NCBI RefSeq assembly: GCF_014145635.1
Contig: NZ_JACHTC010000023.1
Coordinates: 1-43,463, forward strand
Length of the DNA: 43,463 nt
Reading direction: 5' to 3'
Origin: Myroides sp. WP-1
GTDB taxonomy: Bacteria; Bacteroidota; Bacteroidia; Flavobacteriales; Flavobacteriaceae
Shown one piece after another: positions 42,512 through 43,463 of the stretch. Position 1 is the stretch's first letter, and each line of letters begins with the position of its first letter. The notes beneath the pieces are model-generated. The model ran no database searches, was not told the origin of the DNA, and saw nothing but the letters and a program-made list of their open reading frames with translations. The translations under genes and the position numbers were made by a program.

Positions 42512-42542
42512 TTTGGAAGTGGCGAAAAAGGTACTACTTTTG
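42512..42542 (+). promoter_or_regulatory. rRNA promoter P1
   Basis: TTTG (42512-42515) is spaced by exactly 19 bases from TACTTTTG (42535-42542), the Bacteroidota -33/-7 consensus. It is followed by CATCCGC. Confidence 0.8.
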
Positions 42543-42625
42543 CATCCGCATTAAACAAGCAGACGTTCATAGAAAAGCACAGAAAAAGACTTACGATTGT
42601 TTCAAAAATATTTTTAAAAAATAAA

Positions 42626-42658
42626 TTTGGATAATCGGAATAAAGAGTCTTATCTTTG
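42626..42658 (+). promoter_or_regulatory. rRNA promoter P2
   Basis: TTTG (42626-42629) and TATCTTTG (42651-42658) are spaced by 21 bases; CAGTCCGC follows. Confidence 0.75.
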
Positions 42659-42720
42659 CAGTCCGCTTCAGTAAAGGTTGGGGATTAGCGAAAAGAAAAA
42701 AAATATTTTTTCAAAAACAT

Positions 42721-42751
42721 TTTGCTAATTCAGAAAAGTTTTTTACTTTTG
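42721..42751 (+). promoter_or_regulatory. rRNA promoter P3
   Basis: TTTG (42721-42724) and TACTTTTG (42744-42751) are spaced by exactly 19 bases; CACTCGC follows. It is the nearest promoter, about 130 bases upstream of the 16S gene. Confidence 0.8.
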
Positions 42752-42883
42752 CACTCGCTTTGAAAAACAAGTGAGATTAGAAACGATCATAGACATATTG
42801 GACAACAGCATACGAAAAAAGAGAGTAAGGTGATTTTAGGATCACGAAATAAACTAGCTAACTTTTTACAATATTAAAAATAT

Positions 42884-43463
<580 letters not shown>

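Overview
The window is AT-rich Bacteroidota DNA, almost certainly from the Flavobacteriaceae. Four things point there: promoters carry the Bacteroidota -7 element TAnnTTTG, three secreted proteins end in type IX secretion (T9SS) sorting domains, the partial 16S rRNA at the right end reads as a flavobacterial sequence, and the gene set is flavobacterial. Two tandem subtilisin-like T9SS proteases and the 16S sequence make Myroides or a close relative my best guess; the genus is inferred, not proven. No tRNA gene, CRISPR array or prophage was found.

Left end (1-430): the 3' end of an IS30-type transposase, which seems to have landed in a reverse-strand gene of which only the start, its promoter and a near-perfect operator palindrome remain. 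Housekeeping block (435-10597): on the minus strand recF, murB, a membrane glycosyltransferase and an ECF sigma factor; on the plus strand a TPR membrane protein with ribH, then a tight mutL, rhomboid, rhomboid, EEP-phosphatase operon. Transport and regulation block (10598-19911): two divergent AraC-regulator/MFS pairs, a further MFS gene bordered on both sides by tandem repeats, a GNAT acetyltransferase, a DinB-like protein and a lipoprotein dipeptidyl peptidase III.

Middle (20129-32871): a secreted SGNH-PKD protein, a DsbA/FrnE oxidoreductase, two lipoproteins, the SbcD-SbcC nuclease pair, a TonB-like protein and, pointing the opposite way, exbB-exbD, with a decayed gene and a lipocalin-like lipoprotein between them, then an MFS gene. 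Right part (33031-42171): fhs, a PhnA-type zinc protein, a Nudix hydrolase, a SUKH-like protein followed by a dispanin-like and a DUF2752 membrane protein, and two paralogous T9SS-exported S8 proteases whose DNA is near-identical only in patches. Right end (42198-43463): a repeat-rich spacer, three tandem rRNA promoters and the first ~580 bases of 16S rRNA.

No wholly new multi-gene system stands out. The strongest leads are a MutL with both endonuclease metal motifs eroded in a tight operon with two rhomboid proteases, the patchwork identity of the protease pair, the composite repeat array abutting an MFS promoter, the operator-controlled gene broken by the IS, and the triple rRNA promoter with a shared start-region sequence. 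Many translation starts were chosen because a TAnnTTTG promoter box lies inside, or just upstream of, a longer alternative reading frame.
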